From contig OZ059896.1 of assembly GCA_964057225.1 (NCBI GenBank), positions 4,092,001-4,156,000 on the forward strand: a stretch of 64,000 nt of DNA, written 5' to 3'. The first letter of the stretch is position 1, and each line of letters opens with the position of its first letter. Below, in pieces: positions 45,967 to 59,998 of this stretch. The notes under the pieces were generated by a model that was given only the letters and a program-made list of their open reading frames with translations, was not told the origin of the DNA and did no database searches. Position numbers and translations under genes: made by a program. Origin of the DNA: Auanema rhodensis (lineage: Eukaryota; Nematoda; Chromadorea; Rhabditida; Rhabditidae).

Positions 45967-48773
45967 GAATGCACTATACTACATTGAGAAACGCTTAATA
46001 CAAAAATTAGTTATGATCGTTTGAAAAATGATGCATTAGTGTATGTTGAGTTTCCATGTACACTCAAAATTGCTTCCAAAAACATTTTGACAAAAATTTT
46101 TTCGAAAAATTTCAAAATAATTTAGCGAAAAGTAGATGTTTTTAGATTCCTTTTTTCGAGGCAAAAACGATGGACAATGTTATTCAACGAAAAAATTAAT
46201 TCTTCAGGGTGAAAATCGAGGATATAAGTGTGAACTTATATCAGTTGATATCTCGGTGCATTTTTAAGCTAGCGGAAATTTGATAACACAGATCGACGCA
46301 GCTTAAAAATCCGCATTGAATGCACTATACTACATTGTGAAAAGCTTAATACAAAAATTAGTTATGATCGTTTGGAAAATGATGCATTAGTGTATGTTGA
46401 GTTTCCATGTACACTCAAAATTGCTTCCAAAAACATTTTGACAAAAATTTTTTCGAAAAATTTCAAAATAATTTAGCGAAAAGTAGATGTTTTTAGATTT
46501 CTTTTTTCGAGGCAAAAACGATGGACAATGTTATTCAACGAAAAAATTAATTCTTCAGGGTGAAAATCGAGGATATAAGTGTGAACTTATATCAGTTGAT
46601 ATCTCGGTGCATTTTCAAGCTAGCGCAAATCCGATAACACAGATCGACGCAGCTTAAAAATCCGCATCGAATGCACTATACCACATTGAGAAACGCTTAA
46701 TACAAAAATTAGTTATGATCGTTTGAAAAATGATGCATTAGTGTATGTTGAGTTTCCATGTACACTCAAAATTGCTTCCAAAAACATTTTGACAAAAATT
46801 TTTTCGAAAAATTTCAAAATAATTTAGCGAAAAGTAGATGTTTTCAGATTCCTTTTTTTGAGGCAAAAACGATGGACAATGTTATTCAACGAAAAAATTA
46901 ATTCTTCAGGGTGAAAATCGAGGATATAAGTGTGAACTTATATCAGTTGATATCTCGGTGCCTTTTTAAGCTAGCGGAAATCTGATAACACAGATCGACG
47001 CAGCTTAAAAATCCGCATCGAATGCACTATACTACATTAAGAAAAGCTTAATACAAAAATTAGTTATGATCGTTTGGAAAATGATGCATTAGTGTATGTT
47101 GAGTTTCCATGTACACTCAAAATTGCTTCCAAAAACATTTTGACAAAAATTTTTTCGAAAAATTTCAAAATAATTTAGCGAAAAGTAGATGTTTTTAGAT
47201 TCCTTTTTTCGAGGCAAAAACAATGGACAATGTTATTCAACGAAAAAATTAATTCTTCAGGGTGAAAATCGAGGATATAAGTGTGAACTTATATCAGTTG
47301 ATATCTCGGTGCATTTTCAAGCTAGCGCAAATCTGATAGTACAGATCGACGCAGCTTAAAAATCCGCATCGAATGCACTATACTACATTGAGAAACGCTT
47401 AATACAAAAATTAGTCATGATCGTTTGAAAAATGATGCATTAGTGTATGTTGAGTTTCCATGTACACTCAAAATTGCTTCCAAAAACATTTTGACAAAAA
47501 TTTTTTCGAAAAATTTCAAAATAATTTAGCGAAAAGTAGATGTTTTTAGATTCCTTTTTTCGAGGCAAAAACGATGGACAATGTTATTCAACGAAAAAAT
47601 TAATTCTTCAGGGTGAAAATCGAGGATATAAGTGTGAACTTATATCAGTTGATATCTCGGTGCATTTTTAAGCTAGCGGAAATTTGATAACACAGATCGA
47701 CGCAGCTTAAAAATCCGCATTGAATGCACTATACTACATTGTGAAAAGCTTAATACAAAAATTAGTTATGATCGTTTGGAAAATGATGCATTAGTGTATG
47801 TTGAGTTTCCATGTACACTCAAAATTGCTTCCAAAAACATTTTGACAAAAATTTTTTCGAAAAATTTCAAAATAATTTAGCGAAAAGTAGATGTTTTCAG
47901 ATTTCTTTTTTCGAGGCAAAAACGATGGACAATGTTATTCAACGAAAAAATTAATTCTTCAGGGTGAAAATCGAGGATATAAGTGTGAACTTATATCAGT
48001 TGATATCTCGGTGCATTTTCAAGCTAGCGCAAATCCGATAACACAGATCGACGCAGCTTAAAAATCCGCATCGAATGCACTATACCACATTGAGAAACGC
48101 TTAATACAAAAATTAGTTATGATCGTTTGAAAAATGATGCATTAGTGTATGTTGAGTTTCCATGTACACTCAAAATTGCTTCCAAAAACATTTTGACAAA
48201 AATTTTTTCGAAAAATTTCAAAATAATTTAGCGAAAAGTAGATGTTTTTAGATTCCTTCTTTCGAGGCAAAAACGATGGACAATGTTATTCAACGAAAAA
48301 ATTAATTCTTCAGGGTGAAAATCGAGGATATAAGTGTGAACTTATATCAGTTGATATCTCGGTGCATTTTTAAGCTAGCGGAAATTTAATAACACAGATC
48401 GACGCAGCTTAAAAATCCGCATCGAATGCACTATACTACATTAAGAAAAGCTTAATACAAAAATTAGTTATGATCGTTTGAAAAATGATGCATTAGTGTA
48501 TGTTGAGTTTCCATGTACACTCAAAATTGCTTCCAAAAACATTTTGACAAAAAATTTTCGTAAAATTTCAAAATAAGTTAGCGAAAAGTAGATGTTTTTA
48601 GATTCCTTTTTTCAAGGCAAAAACGATGGACAATGTTATTCAACGAAAAAATTAATTCTTCAGGGTGAAAATCGAGGATATAAGTGTGAACTTATATCAG
48701 TTGATATCTCGGTGCATTTTCAAGCTAGCGCAAATCTGATAGTACAGATCGACGCAGCTTAAAAATCCGCATT
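45967..48773 (+). repeat. Two partly matching 4-monomer segments, 1404 bp apart
   Basis: Segments start at 45967 and 47371. In both, a monomer with AATTTGATAACAC tail and TCCGCATTG is followed by an ATTGTG-head monomer with AGATTTCTTTTTTCG and AATCCGATAACAC (46318, 47722), then an ATTGAG-head monomer with CTATACCACATT (46669, 48073). Beyond the third head the match is lost: 46669 has the CCTTTTTAAG tail, while 48073 has CCTTCTTTCG and an AATTTAATAACAC tail; the fourth monomers (47020 with ACAATGGACAATG; 48424, the 350-bp CGTAAAATTT form with AATAAGTTAGCG) are of different types. Confidence 0.75.
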
Positions 48774-49124
48774 GAATGCACTATACTACATTGTGAAAAG
48801 CTTAATACAAAAATTAGTTATGATCGTTTGAAAAATGATGCATTAGTGTATGTTGAGTTTCCATGTACACTCAACATTGCTTCCAAAAACATTTTGACAA
48901 AAATTTTTTCGAAAAATTTCAAAATAATTTAGCAAAAAGTAGATGTTTTTAGATTTCTTTTTTCGAGGCAAAAACGATGGACAATGTTATTCAACGAAAA
49001 AATTAATTCTTCAGGGTGAAAATCGAGGATATAAGTGTGAACTTATATCAGTTGATATCTCGGTGCATTTTCAAGCTAGCGCAAATCTGATAGTACAGAT
49101 CGACGCAGCTTAAAAATCCGCATC
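48774..49124 (+). repeat. Linking B monomer with AGCAAAAAG and CAACATTGC
   Basis: ATTGTG head, CAACATTGC, AGCAAAAAG, AGATTTCTTTTTTCG and a CATTTTCAAG/GATAGTAC tail. It is followed by the first GAATACACT monomer start in the window, a change from GAATGCACT that becomes common from here to 62806. Confidence 0.75.
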
Positions 49125-52100
49125 GAATACACTATACTACATTGAGAAACGCTTAATACAAAAATTAGTTATGATCGTTTGAAAAATGATGCATTAGTGT
49201 ATGTTGAGTTTCCATGTACACTCAAAATTGCTTCCAAAAACATTTTGACAAAAAATTTTCGTAAAATTTCAAAATAATTTAGCGAAAAGTAGATGTTTTT
49301 AGATTCCTTTTTTCAAGGCAAAAACGATGGACAATGTTATTCAACGAAAAAATTAATTCTTCAGGGTGAAAATCGAGGATATAAGTGTGAACTTATATCA
49401 GTTGATATCTCGGTGCATTTTCAAGCTAGCGCAAATCTGATAGTACAGATCGACGCAGCTTAAAAATCCGCATTGAATGCACTATACTACATTGTGAAAA
49501 GCTTAATACAAAAATTAGTTATGATCGTTTGAAAAATGATGCATTAGTGTATGTTGAGTTTCCATGTACACTCAAAATTGCTTCCAAAAACATTTTGACA
49601 AAAATTTTTTCGAAAAATTTCAAAATAATTTAGCAAAAAGTAAATGTTTTTAGATTCCTTTTTTCAAGGCAAAAACGATGGACAATGTTATTCAACGAAA
49701 AAATTAATTCTTCAGGGTGAAAATCGAGGATATAAGTGTGAACTTATATCAGTTGATATCTCGGTGCATTTTCAAGCTAGCGCAAATCTGATAGTACAGA
49801 TCGACGCAGCTTAAAAATCCGCATCGAATGCACTATACTACATTAAGAAAAGCTTAATACAAAAATTAGTTATGATCGTTTGAAAAATGATGCAATAGTG
49901 TATGTTGAGTTTCCATGTACACTCAAAATTGCTTCCAAAAACATTTTGACAAAAATTTTTTCAAAAAATTTCAAAATAATTTAGCGAAAAGTAGATGTTT
50001 TTAGATTCCTTTTTTCAAGGCAAAAACGATGGACAATGTTATTCAACGAAAAAATTAATTCTTCAGGGTGAAAATCGAGGATATAGGTGTGAACTTATAT
50101 CAGTTGATATCTCGGTGCATTTTTCAGCTAGCGCAAATCGGATGACACAGATCGACGCAGCTTAAAAATCCGCATCGAATGCACTATATTACATTTAAAA
50201 ACGCTTAATACCAAAATTAGTTATGATCGTTTGAAAAATGATGCATTAGTGTATGTCGAGTTTCCATGTACACTCAAAATTGCTTCCAAAAACATTTTGA
50301 CAAAAATTTTTTCGAAAAATTTCAAAATAATTTAGCAAAAAGTAGATGTTTTTAGATTCCTTTTTTCGAGGCAAAAACGATGGACAATGTTATTCAACGA
50401 AAAAATAATTCTTCAGGGTAAAAATCGAGGATATAAGTGTGAACTTATATCAGTTGATATCTCGGTGCATTTTCAAGCTAGCGCAAATCTGATAGTACAG
50501 ATCGACGCAGCTTAAAAATCCGCATCGAATGCACTATACTACATTGAGAAACGCTTAATACAAAAATTAGTTATGATCGTTTGAAAAATGATGCATTAGT
50601 GTATGTTGAGTTTCCATGTACACTCAAAATTGCTTCCAAAAACATTTTGACAAAAATTTTTTCGAAAAATTTCAAAATAATTTAGCAAAAAGTAGATGTT
50701 TTTAGATTCCTTTTTTCAAGGCAAAAACGATGGACAATGTTATTCAACGAAAAAATTAATTCTTCAGGGTGAAAATAGAGGATATAGGTGTAAACTTATA
50801 TCAGTTGATATCTCGGTGCATTTTCAAGCCAGCGCAAATCTGATAGTACAGATCGACGCAGCTTAAAAATCCGCATCGAATGCACTATACTACATTGAGA
50901 AACGCTTAATAAAAAAATTAGTTATGATCGTTTGAAAAATGATGCATTAGTGTATGTTGAGTTTCCATGTACACTCCAAATTGCTTCCAAAAACATTTTG
51001 ACAAAAAATATTTCGAAAAATTTCAAAATAATTTAGCGAAAAGTAGATGTTTTTAGATTCCTTTTTTCGAGGCAAAAACGATGGACAATGTTATTCAACG
51101 AAAAAATTAATTCTTCAGGGTGAAAATCGAAAATATAAGTGTGAACTTATATCAGTTGATATCTCGGTGAATTTTTCAGCTAGCGCAAATCTGATAACAC
51201 AGATCGACGCAGCTTAAAAATCCGCATCGAATGCACTATACTACATTGAGAAACGCTTTATACCAAAATTAGTTATGATCGTTTGAAAAATGATGCATTA
51301 GTGTATGTTGAGTTTCCATGTACACTCAAAATTGCTTCCAAAAACATTTTGACAAAAATTTTTTCGAAAAATTTCAAAATAATTTAGCGAAAAGTAGATG
51401 TTTTTAGATTCCTTTTTTCGAGGCAAAAACGATGGACAATGTTATTCAACGAAAAAATTAATTCTTCAGGGTGAAAATCGAGGATATAAGTGTGAACTTA
51501 TATCAGTTGATATCTCGGTGCATTTTTCAGCTAGCGCAAATCGGATGACACAGATCGACGCAGCTTAAAAATCCGCATCGAATGCACTATACTACATTGA
51601 GAAACGCTTAATACAAAAATTAGTTATGATCGTTTGAAAAATGATGCATTAGTGTATGTTGAGTTTCCATGTACACTCAAAATTGCTTCCAAAAACATTT
51701 TGACAAAAAATTTTCGTAAAATTTCAAAATAATTTAGCGAAAAGTAGATGTTTTTAGATTCCTTTTTTCAAGGCAAAAACGATGGACAATGTTATTCAAC
51801 GAAAAAATTAATTCTTCAGGGTGAAAATCGAGGATATAAGTGTGAACTTATATCAGTTGATATCTCGGTGCATTTTCAAGCTAGCGCAAATCTGATAGTA
51901 CAGATCGACGCAGCTTAAAAATCCGCATTGAATGCACTATACTACATTGTGAAAAGCTTAATACAAAAATTAGTTATGATCGTTTGAAAAATGATGCATT
52001 AGTGTATGTTGAGTTTCCATGTACACTCAAAATTGCTTCCAAAAACATTTTGACAAAAATTTTTTCGAAAAATTTCAAAATAATTTAGCAAAAAGTAAAT

Positions 52101-54034
52101 GTTTTTAGATTCCTTTTTTCAAGGCAAAAACGATGGACAATGTTATTCAACGAAAAAATTAATTCTTCAGGGTGAAAATCGAGGATATAAGTGTGAACTT
52201 ATATCAGTTGATATCTCGGTGCATTTTCAAGCTAGCGCAAATCTGATAGTACAGATCGACGCAGCTTAAAAATCCGCATCGAATGCACTATACTACATTA
52301 AGAAAAGCTTAATACAAAAATTAGTTATGATCGTTTGAAAAATGATGCAATAGTGTATGTTGAGTTTCCATGTACACTCAAAATTGCTTCCAAAAACATT
52401 TTGACAAAAATTTTTTCAAAAAATTTCAAAATAATTTAGCGAAAAGTAGATGTTTTTAGATTCCTTTTTTCAAGGCAAAAACGATGGACAATGTTATTCA
52501 ACGAAAAAATTAATTCTTCAGGGTGAAAATCGAGGATATAGGTGTGAACTTATATCAGTTGATATCTCGGTGCATTTTTCAGCTAGCGCAAATCGGATGA
52601 CACAGATCGACGCAGCTTAAAAATCCGCATCGAATGCACTATATTACATTTAAAAACGCTTAATACCAAAATTAGTTATGATCGTTTGAAAAATGATGCA
52701 TTAGTGTATGTCGAGTTTCCATGTACACTCAAAATTGCTTCCAAAAACATTTTGACAAAAATTTTTTCGAAAAATTTCAAAATAATTTAGCAAAAAGTAG
52801 ATGTTTTTAGATTCCTTTTTTCGAGGCAAAAACGATGGACAATGTTATTCAACGAAAAAATAATTCTTCAGGGTAAAAATCGAGGATATAAGTGTGAACT
52901 TATATCAGTTGATATCTCGGTGCATTTTCAAGCTAGCGCAAATCTGATAGTACAGATCGACGCAGCTTAAAAATCCGCATCGAATGCACTATACTACATT
53001 GAGAAACGCTTAATACAAAAATTAGTTATGATCGTTTGAAAAATGATGCATTAGTGTATGTTGAGTTTCCATGTACACTCAAAATTGCTTCCAAAAACAT
53101 TTTGACAAAAATTTTTTCGAAAAATTTCAAAATAATTTAGCAAAAAGTAGATGTTTTTAGATTCCTTTTTTCAAGGCAAAAACGATGGACAATGTTATTC
53201 AACGAAAAAATTAATTCTTCAGGGTGAAAATAGAGGATATAGGTGTAAACTTATATCAGTTGATATCTCGGTGCATTTTCAAGCCAGCGCAAATCTGATA
53301 GTACAGATCGACGCAGCTTAAAAATCCGCATCGAATGCACTATACTACATTGAGAAACGCTTAATAAAAAAATTAGTTATGATCGTTTGAAAAATGATGC
53401 ATTAGTGTATGTTGAGTTTCCATGTACACTCCAAATTGCTTCCAAAAACATTTTGACAAAAAATATTTCGAAAAATTTCAAAATAATTTAGCGAAAAGTA
53501 GATGTTTTTAGATTCCTTTTTTCGAGGCAAAAACGATGGACAATGTTATTCAACGAAAAAATTAATTCTTCAGGGTGAAAATCGAAAATATAAGTGTGAA
53601 CTTATATCAGTTGATATCTCGGTGAATTTTTCAGCTAGCGCAAATCTGATAACACAGATCGACGCAGCTTAAAAATCCGCATCGAATGCACTATACTACA
53701 TTGAGAAACGCTTTATACCAAAATTAGTTATGATCGTTTGAAAAATGATGCATTAGTGTATGTTGAGTTTCCATGTACACTCAAAATTGCTTCCAAAAAC
53801 ATTTTGACAAAAATTTTTTCGAAAAATTTCAAAATAATTTAGCGAAAAGTAGATGTTTTTAGATTCCTTTTTTCGAGGCAAAAACGATGGACAATGTTAT
53901 TCAACGAAAAAATTAATTCTTCAGGGTGAAAATCGAGGATATAAGTGTGAACTTATATCAGTTGATATCTCGGTGCATTTTCAAGCTAGCGCAAATCTGA
54001 TAGTACAGATCGACGCAGCTTAAAAATCCGCATC
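49125..54034 (+). repeat. Seven-monomer HOR, two copies of 2455 bp
   Basis: Copies 49125-51579 and 51580-54034. Monomer order: CGTAAAATTT (350 bp); ATTGTG with AGCAAAAAGTAAATG; GATGCAATAG with TTTTTTCAAAAAATTT and CGGATGACAC tail; TATTACATTTAAAAACG head with TATGTCGAG, 350 bp, GGGTAAAAATCG; AAAATAGAGG with GGTGTAAAC and CAAGCCAGC; AATAAAAAAATTAG with CTCCAAATTG, AAAATATTTCG and GTGAATTTTTC; GCTTTATACC. Monomer starts in copy 1: 49125, 49475, 49826, 50177, 50527, 50878, 51229. The two copies look identical by eye except the first start (GAATACACT versus GAATGCACT) and the last tail (CGGATGACAC versus CTGATAGTAC). The identity suggests recent amplification. Confidence 0.92.
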
Positions 54035-57000
54035 GAATACACTATACTACATTGAGAAACGCTTAATACAAAAATTAGTTATGATCGTTTGAAAAATGAT
54101 GCATTAGTGTATGTTGAGTTTCCATGTACACTCAAAATTGCTTCCAAAAACATTTTGACAAAAATTTTTTCAAAAAATTTCAAAATAATTTAGCGAAAAG
54201 TAGATGTTTTTAGATTCCTGTTTTCAAGGCAAAAACGATGGACGATGTTATTCAACGAAAAAATTAATTCTTCAGGGTGAAAATCGAGGATATAGGTGTG
54301 AACTTATATCAGTTGATATCTCGGTGCATTTTCAAGCTAGCGCAAATCTGATAGTACAGATCGACGCAGCTTAAAAATCCGCATCGAATGCACTATACTA
54401 CATTGAGAAACGCTTAATAAAAAAATTAGTTATGATCGTTTGAAAAATGATGCATTAGTGTATGTCGAGTTTCCATGTACACTCAAAATTGCTTCCAAAA
54501 ACATTTTGACAAAAATTTTTTCGAAAAATTTCAAAATAATTTAGCAAAAAGTAGATGTTTTTAGATTCCTTTTTTCGAGGCAAAAACGATGGACAATGTT
54601 ATTCAACGAAAAAATAATTCTTCAGGGTAAAAATCGAGGATATAAGTGTGAACTTATATCAGTTGATATCTCGGTGCATTTTCAAGCTAGCGCAAATCTG
54701 ATAGTACAGATCGACGCAGCTTAAAAATCCGCATCGAATGCACTATACTACATTGAGAAACGCTTAATACAAAAATTAGTTATGATCGTTTGAAAAATGA
54801 TGCATTAGTGTATGTTGAGTTTCCATGTACACTCAAAATTGCTTCCAAAAACATTTTGACAAAAATTTTTTCGAAAAATTTCAAAATAATTTAGCAAAAA
54901 GTAGATGTTTTTAGATTCCTTTTTTCAAGGCAAAAACGATGGACAATGTTATTCAACGAAAAAATTAATTCTTCAGGGTGAAAATAGAGGATATAGGTGT
55001 AAACTTATATCAGTTGATATCTCGGTGCATTTTCAAGCCAGCGCAAATCTGATAGTACAGATCGACGCAGCTTAAAAATCCGCATCGAATGCACTATACT
55101 ACATTGAGAAACGCTTAATAAAAAAATTAGTTATGATCGTTTGAAAAATGATGCATTAGTGTATGTTGAGTTTCCATGTACACTCCAAATTGCTTCCAAA
55201 AACATTTTGACAAAAAATATTTCGAAAAATTTCAAAATAATTTAGCGAAAAGTAGATGTTTTTAGATTCCTTTTTTCGAGGCAAAAACGATGGACAATGT
55301 TATTCAACGAAAAAATTAATTCTTCAGGGTGAAAATCGAAAATATAAGTGTGAACTTATATCAGTTGATATCTCGGTGCATTTTCAAGCTAGCGCAAATC
55401 TGATAGTACAGATCGACGCAGCTTAAAAATCCGCATCGAATGCACTATACTACATTGAGAAACGCTTAATAAAAAAATTAGTTATGATCGTTTGAAAAAT
55501 GATGCATTAGTGTATGTTGAGTTTCCATGTACACTCCAAATTGCTTCCAAAAACATTTTGACAAAAAATATTTCGAAAAATTTCAAAATAATTTAGCGAA
55601 AAGTAGATGTTTTTAGATTCCTTTTTTCGAGGCAAAAACGATGGACAATGTTATTCAACGAAAAAATTAATTCTTCAGGGTGAAAATCGAAAATATAAGT
55701 GTGAACTTATATCAGTTGATATCTCGGTGAATTTTTCAGCTAGCGCAAATCTGATAACACAGATCGACGCAGCTTAAAAATCCGCATCGAATGCACTATA
55801 CTACATTGAGAAACGCTTTATACCAAAAATAGTTATGATCGTTTGAAAAATGATGCATTAGTGTATGTTGAGTTTCCATGTACACTCAAAATTGCTTCCA
55901 AAAACATTTTGACAAAAATTTTTTCGAAAAATTTCAAAATAATTTAGCGAAAAGTAGATGTTTTTAGATTCCTTTTTTCGAGGCAAAAACGATGGACAAT
56001 ATTATTCAACGAAAAAAGTAATTCTTCAGGGTGAAAATCGAGGATATAAGTGTGAACTTATATCAGTTGATATCTCGGTGCATTTTCAAGCTAGCGCAAA
56101 TCTGATAGTACAGATCGACGCAGCTTAAAAATCCGCATCGAATACACTATACTACATTGAGAAACGCTTAATACAAAAATTAGTTATGATCGTTTGAAAA
56201 ATGATGCATTAGTGTATGTTGAGTTTCCATGTACACTCAAAATTGCTTCCAAAAACATTTTGACAAAAATTTTTTCAAAAAATTTCAAAATAATTTAGCG
56301 AAAAGTAGATGTTTTTAGATTCCTGTTTTCAAGGCAAAAACGATGGACGATGTTATTCAACGAAAAAATTAATTCTTCAGGGTGAAAATCGAGGATATAG
56401 GTGTGAACTTATATCAGTTGATATCTCGGTGCATTTTCAAGCTAGCGCAAATCTGATAGTACAGATCGACGCAGCTTAAAAATCCGCATCGAATGCACTA
56501 TACTACATTGAGAAACGCTTAATAAAAAAATTAGTTATGATCGTTTGAAAAATGATGCATTAGTGTATGTCGAGTTTCCATGTACACTCAAAATTGCTTC
56601 CAAAAACATTTTGACAAAAATTTTTTCGAAAAATTTCAAAATAATTTAGCAAAAAGTAGATGTTTTTAGATTCCTTTTTTCGAGGCAAAAACGATGGACA
56701 ATGTTATTCAACGAAAAAATAATTCTTCAGGGTAAAAATCGAGGATATAAGTGTGAACTTATATCAGTTGATATCTCGGTGCATTTTCAAGCTAGCGCAA
56801 ATCTGATAGTACAGATCGACGCAGCTTAAAAATCCGCATCGAATGCACTATACTACATTGAGAAACGCTTAATACAAAAATTAGTTATGATCGTTTGAAA
56901 AATGATGCATTAGTGTATGTTGAGTTTCCATGTACACTCAAAATTGCTTCCAAAAACATTTTGACAAAAATTTTTTCGAAAAATTTCAAAATAATTTAGC

Positions 57001-59998
57001 AAAAAGTAGATGTTTTTAGATTCCTTTTTTCAAGGCAAAAACGATGGACAATGTTATTCAACGAAAAAATTAATTCTTCAGGGTGAAAATAGAGGATATA
57101 GGTGTAAACTTATATCAGTTGATATCTCGGTGCATTTTCAAGCCAGCGCAAATCTGATAGTACAGATCGACGCAGCTTAAAAATCCGCATCGAATGCACT
57201 ATACTACATTGAGAAACGCTTTATACCAAAATTAGTTATGATCGTTTGAAAAATGATGCATTAGTGTATGTTGAGTTTCCATGTACACTCCAAATTGCTT
57301 CCAAAAACATTTTGACAAAAAATATTTCGAAAAATTTCAAAATAATTTAGCGAAAAGTAGATGTTTTTAGATTCCTTTTTTCGAGGCAAAAACGATGGAC
57401 AATGTTATTCAACGAAAAAATTAATTCTTCAGGGTGAAAATCGAAAATATAAGTGTGAACTTATATCAGTTGATATCTCGGTGCATTTTCAAGCTAGCGC
57501 AAATCTGATAGTACAGATCGACGCAGCTTAAAAATCCGCATCGAATGCACTATACTACATTGAGAAACGCTTAATAAAAAAATTAGTTATGATCGTTTGA
57601 AAAATGATGCATTAGTGTATGTTGAGTTTCCATGTACACTCCAAATTGCTTCCAAAAACATTTTGACAAAAAATATTTCGAAAAATTTCAAAATAATTTA
57701 GCGAAAAGTAGATGTTTTTAGATTCCTTTTTTCGAGGCAAAAACGATGGACAATGTTATTCAACGAAAAAATTAATTCTTCAGGGTGAAAATCGAAAATA
57801 TAAGTGTGAACTTATATCAGTTGATATCTCGGTGAATTTTTCAGCTAGCGCAAATCTGATAACACAGATCGACGCAGCTTAAAAATCCGCATCGAATGCA
57901 CTATACTACATTGAGAAACGCTTTATACCAAAAATAGTTATGATCGTTTGAAAAATGATGCATTAGTGTATGTTGAGTTTCCATGTACACTCAAAATTGC
58001 TTCCAAAAACATTTTGACAAAAATTTTTTCGAAAAATTTCAAAATAATTTAGCGAAAAGTAGATGTTTTTAGATTCCTTTTTTCGAGGCAAAAACGATGG
58101 ACAATATTATTCAACGAAAAAAGTAATTCTTCAGGGTGAAAATCGAGGATATAAGTGTGAACTTATATCAGTTGATATCTCGGTGCATTTTCAAGCTAGC
58201 GCAAATCTGATAGTACAGATCGACGCAGCTTAAAAATCCGCATCGAATACACTATACTACATTGAGAAACGCTTAATACAAAAATTAGTTATGATCGTTT
58301 GAAAAATGATGCATTAGTGTATGTTGAGTTTCCATGTACACTCAAAATTGCTTCCAAAAACATTTTGACAAAAATTTTTTCAAAAAATTTCAAAATAATT
58401 TAGCGAAAAGTAGATGTTTTTAGATTCCTGTTTTCAAGGCAAAAACGATGGACGATGTTATTCAACGAAAAAATTAATTCTTCAGGGTGAAAATCGAGGA
58501 TATAGGTGTGAACTTATATCAGTTGATATCTCGGTGCATTTTCAAGCTAGCGCAAATCTGATAGTACAGATCGACGCAGCTTAAAAATCCGCATCGAATG
58601 CACTATACTACATTGAGAAACGCTTAATAAAAAAATTAGTTATGATCGTTTGAAAAATGATGCATTAGTGTATGTCGAGTTTCCATGTACACTCAAAATT
58701 GCTTCCAAAAACATTTTGACAAAAATTTTTTCGAAAAATTTCAAAATAATTTAGCAAAAAGTAGATGTTTTTAGATTCCTTTTTTCGAGGCAAAAACGAT
58801 GGACAATGTTATTCAACGAAAAAATAATTCTTCAGGGTAAAAATCGAGGATATAAGTGTGAACTTATATCAGTTGATATCTCGGTGCATTTTCAAGCTAG
58901 CGCAAATCTGATAGTACAGATCGACGCAGCTTAAAAATCCGCATCGAATGCACTATACTACATTGAGAAACGCTTAATACAAAAATTAGTTATGATCGTT
59001 TGAAAAATGATGCATTAGTGTATGTTGAGTTTCCATGTACACTCAAAATTGCTTCCAAAAACATTTTGACAAAAATTTTTTCGAAAAATTTCAAAATAAT
59101 TTAGCAAAAAGTAGATGTTTTTAGATTCCTTTTTTCAAGGCAAAAACGATGGACAATGTTATTCAACGAAAAAATTAATTCTTCAGGGTGAAAATAGAGG
59201 ATATAGGTGTAAACTTATATCAGTTGATATCTCGGTGCATTTTCAAGCCAGCGCAAATCTGATAGTACAGATCGACGCAGCTTAAAAATCCGCATCGAAT
59301 GCACTATACTACATTGAGAAACGCTTTATACCAAAATTAGTTATGATCGTTTGAAAAATGATGCATTAGTGTATGTTGAGTTTCCATGTACACTCCAAAT
59401 TGCTTCCAAAAACATTTTGACAAAAAATATTTCGAAAAATTTCAAAATAATTTAGCGAAAAGTAGATGTTTTTAGATTCCTTTTTTCGAGGCAAAAACGA
59501 TGGACAATGTTATTCAACGAAAAAATTAATTCTTCAGGGTGAAAATCGAAAATATAAGTGTGAACTTATATCAGTTGATATCTCGGTGAATTTTTCAGCT
59601 AGCGCAAATCTGATAACACAGATCGACGCAGCTTAAAAATCCGCATCGAATGCACTATACTACATTGAGAAACGCTTTATACCAAAATTAGTTATGATCG
59701 TTTGAAAAATGATGCATTAGTGTATGTTGAGTTTCCATGTACACTCAAAATTGCTTCCAAAAACATTTTGACAAAAATTTTTTCGAAAAATTTCAAAATA
59801 ATTTAGCGAAAAGTAGATGTTTTTAGATTCCTTTTTTCGAGGCAAAAACGATGGACAATGTTATTCAACGAAAAAATTAATTCTTCAGGGTGAAAATCGA
59901 GGATATAAGTGTGAACTTATATCAGTTGATATCTCGGTGCATTTTCAAGCTAGCGCAAATCTGATAGTACAGATCGACGCAGCTTAAAAATCCGCATC
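54035..59998 (+). repeat. Six-monomer HOR, copies of 2105, 2105 and 1754 bp
   Basis: Copies 54035-56139, 56140-58244 and 58245-59998. Order: GAATACACT with GATTCCTGTTTTC and GGACGATG; AATAAAAAAATTAG with TATGTCGAG (350 bp, GGGTAAAAATCG); AAAATAGAGG/CAAGCCAGC; CTCCAAATTG with GATAGTAC tail; CTCCAAATTG with GTGAATTTTTC tail; GCTTTATACC with ACAATATTATTC and AAAAAAGTAATTC. Monomers 2, 3 and 5-6 are related to the last four of the 7-monomer HOR. The third copy has five monomers: 59297 has the head of the fourth unit and the tail of the fifth, so exactly one unit was lost by an in-phase exchange, and its last monomer (59648) is of the 53684 kind. Confidence 0.92.
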
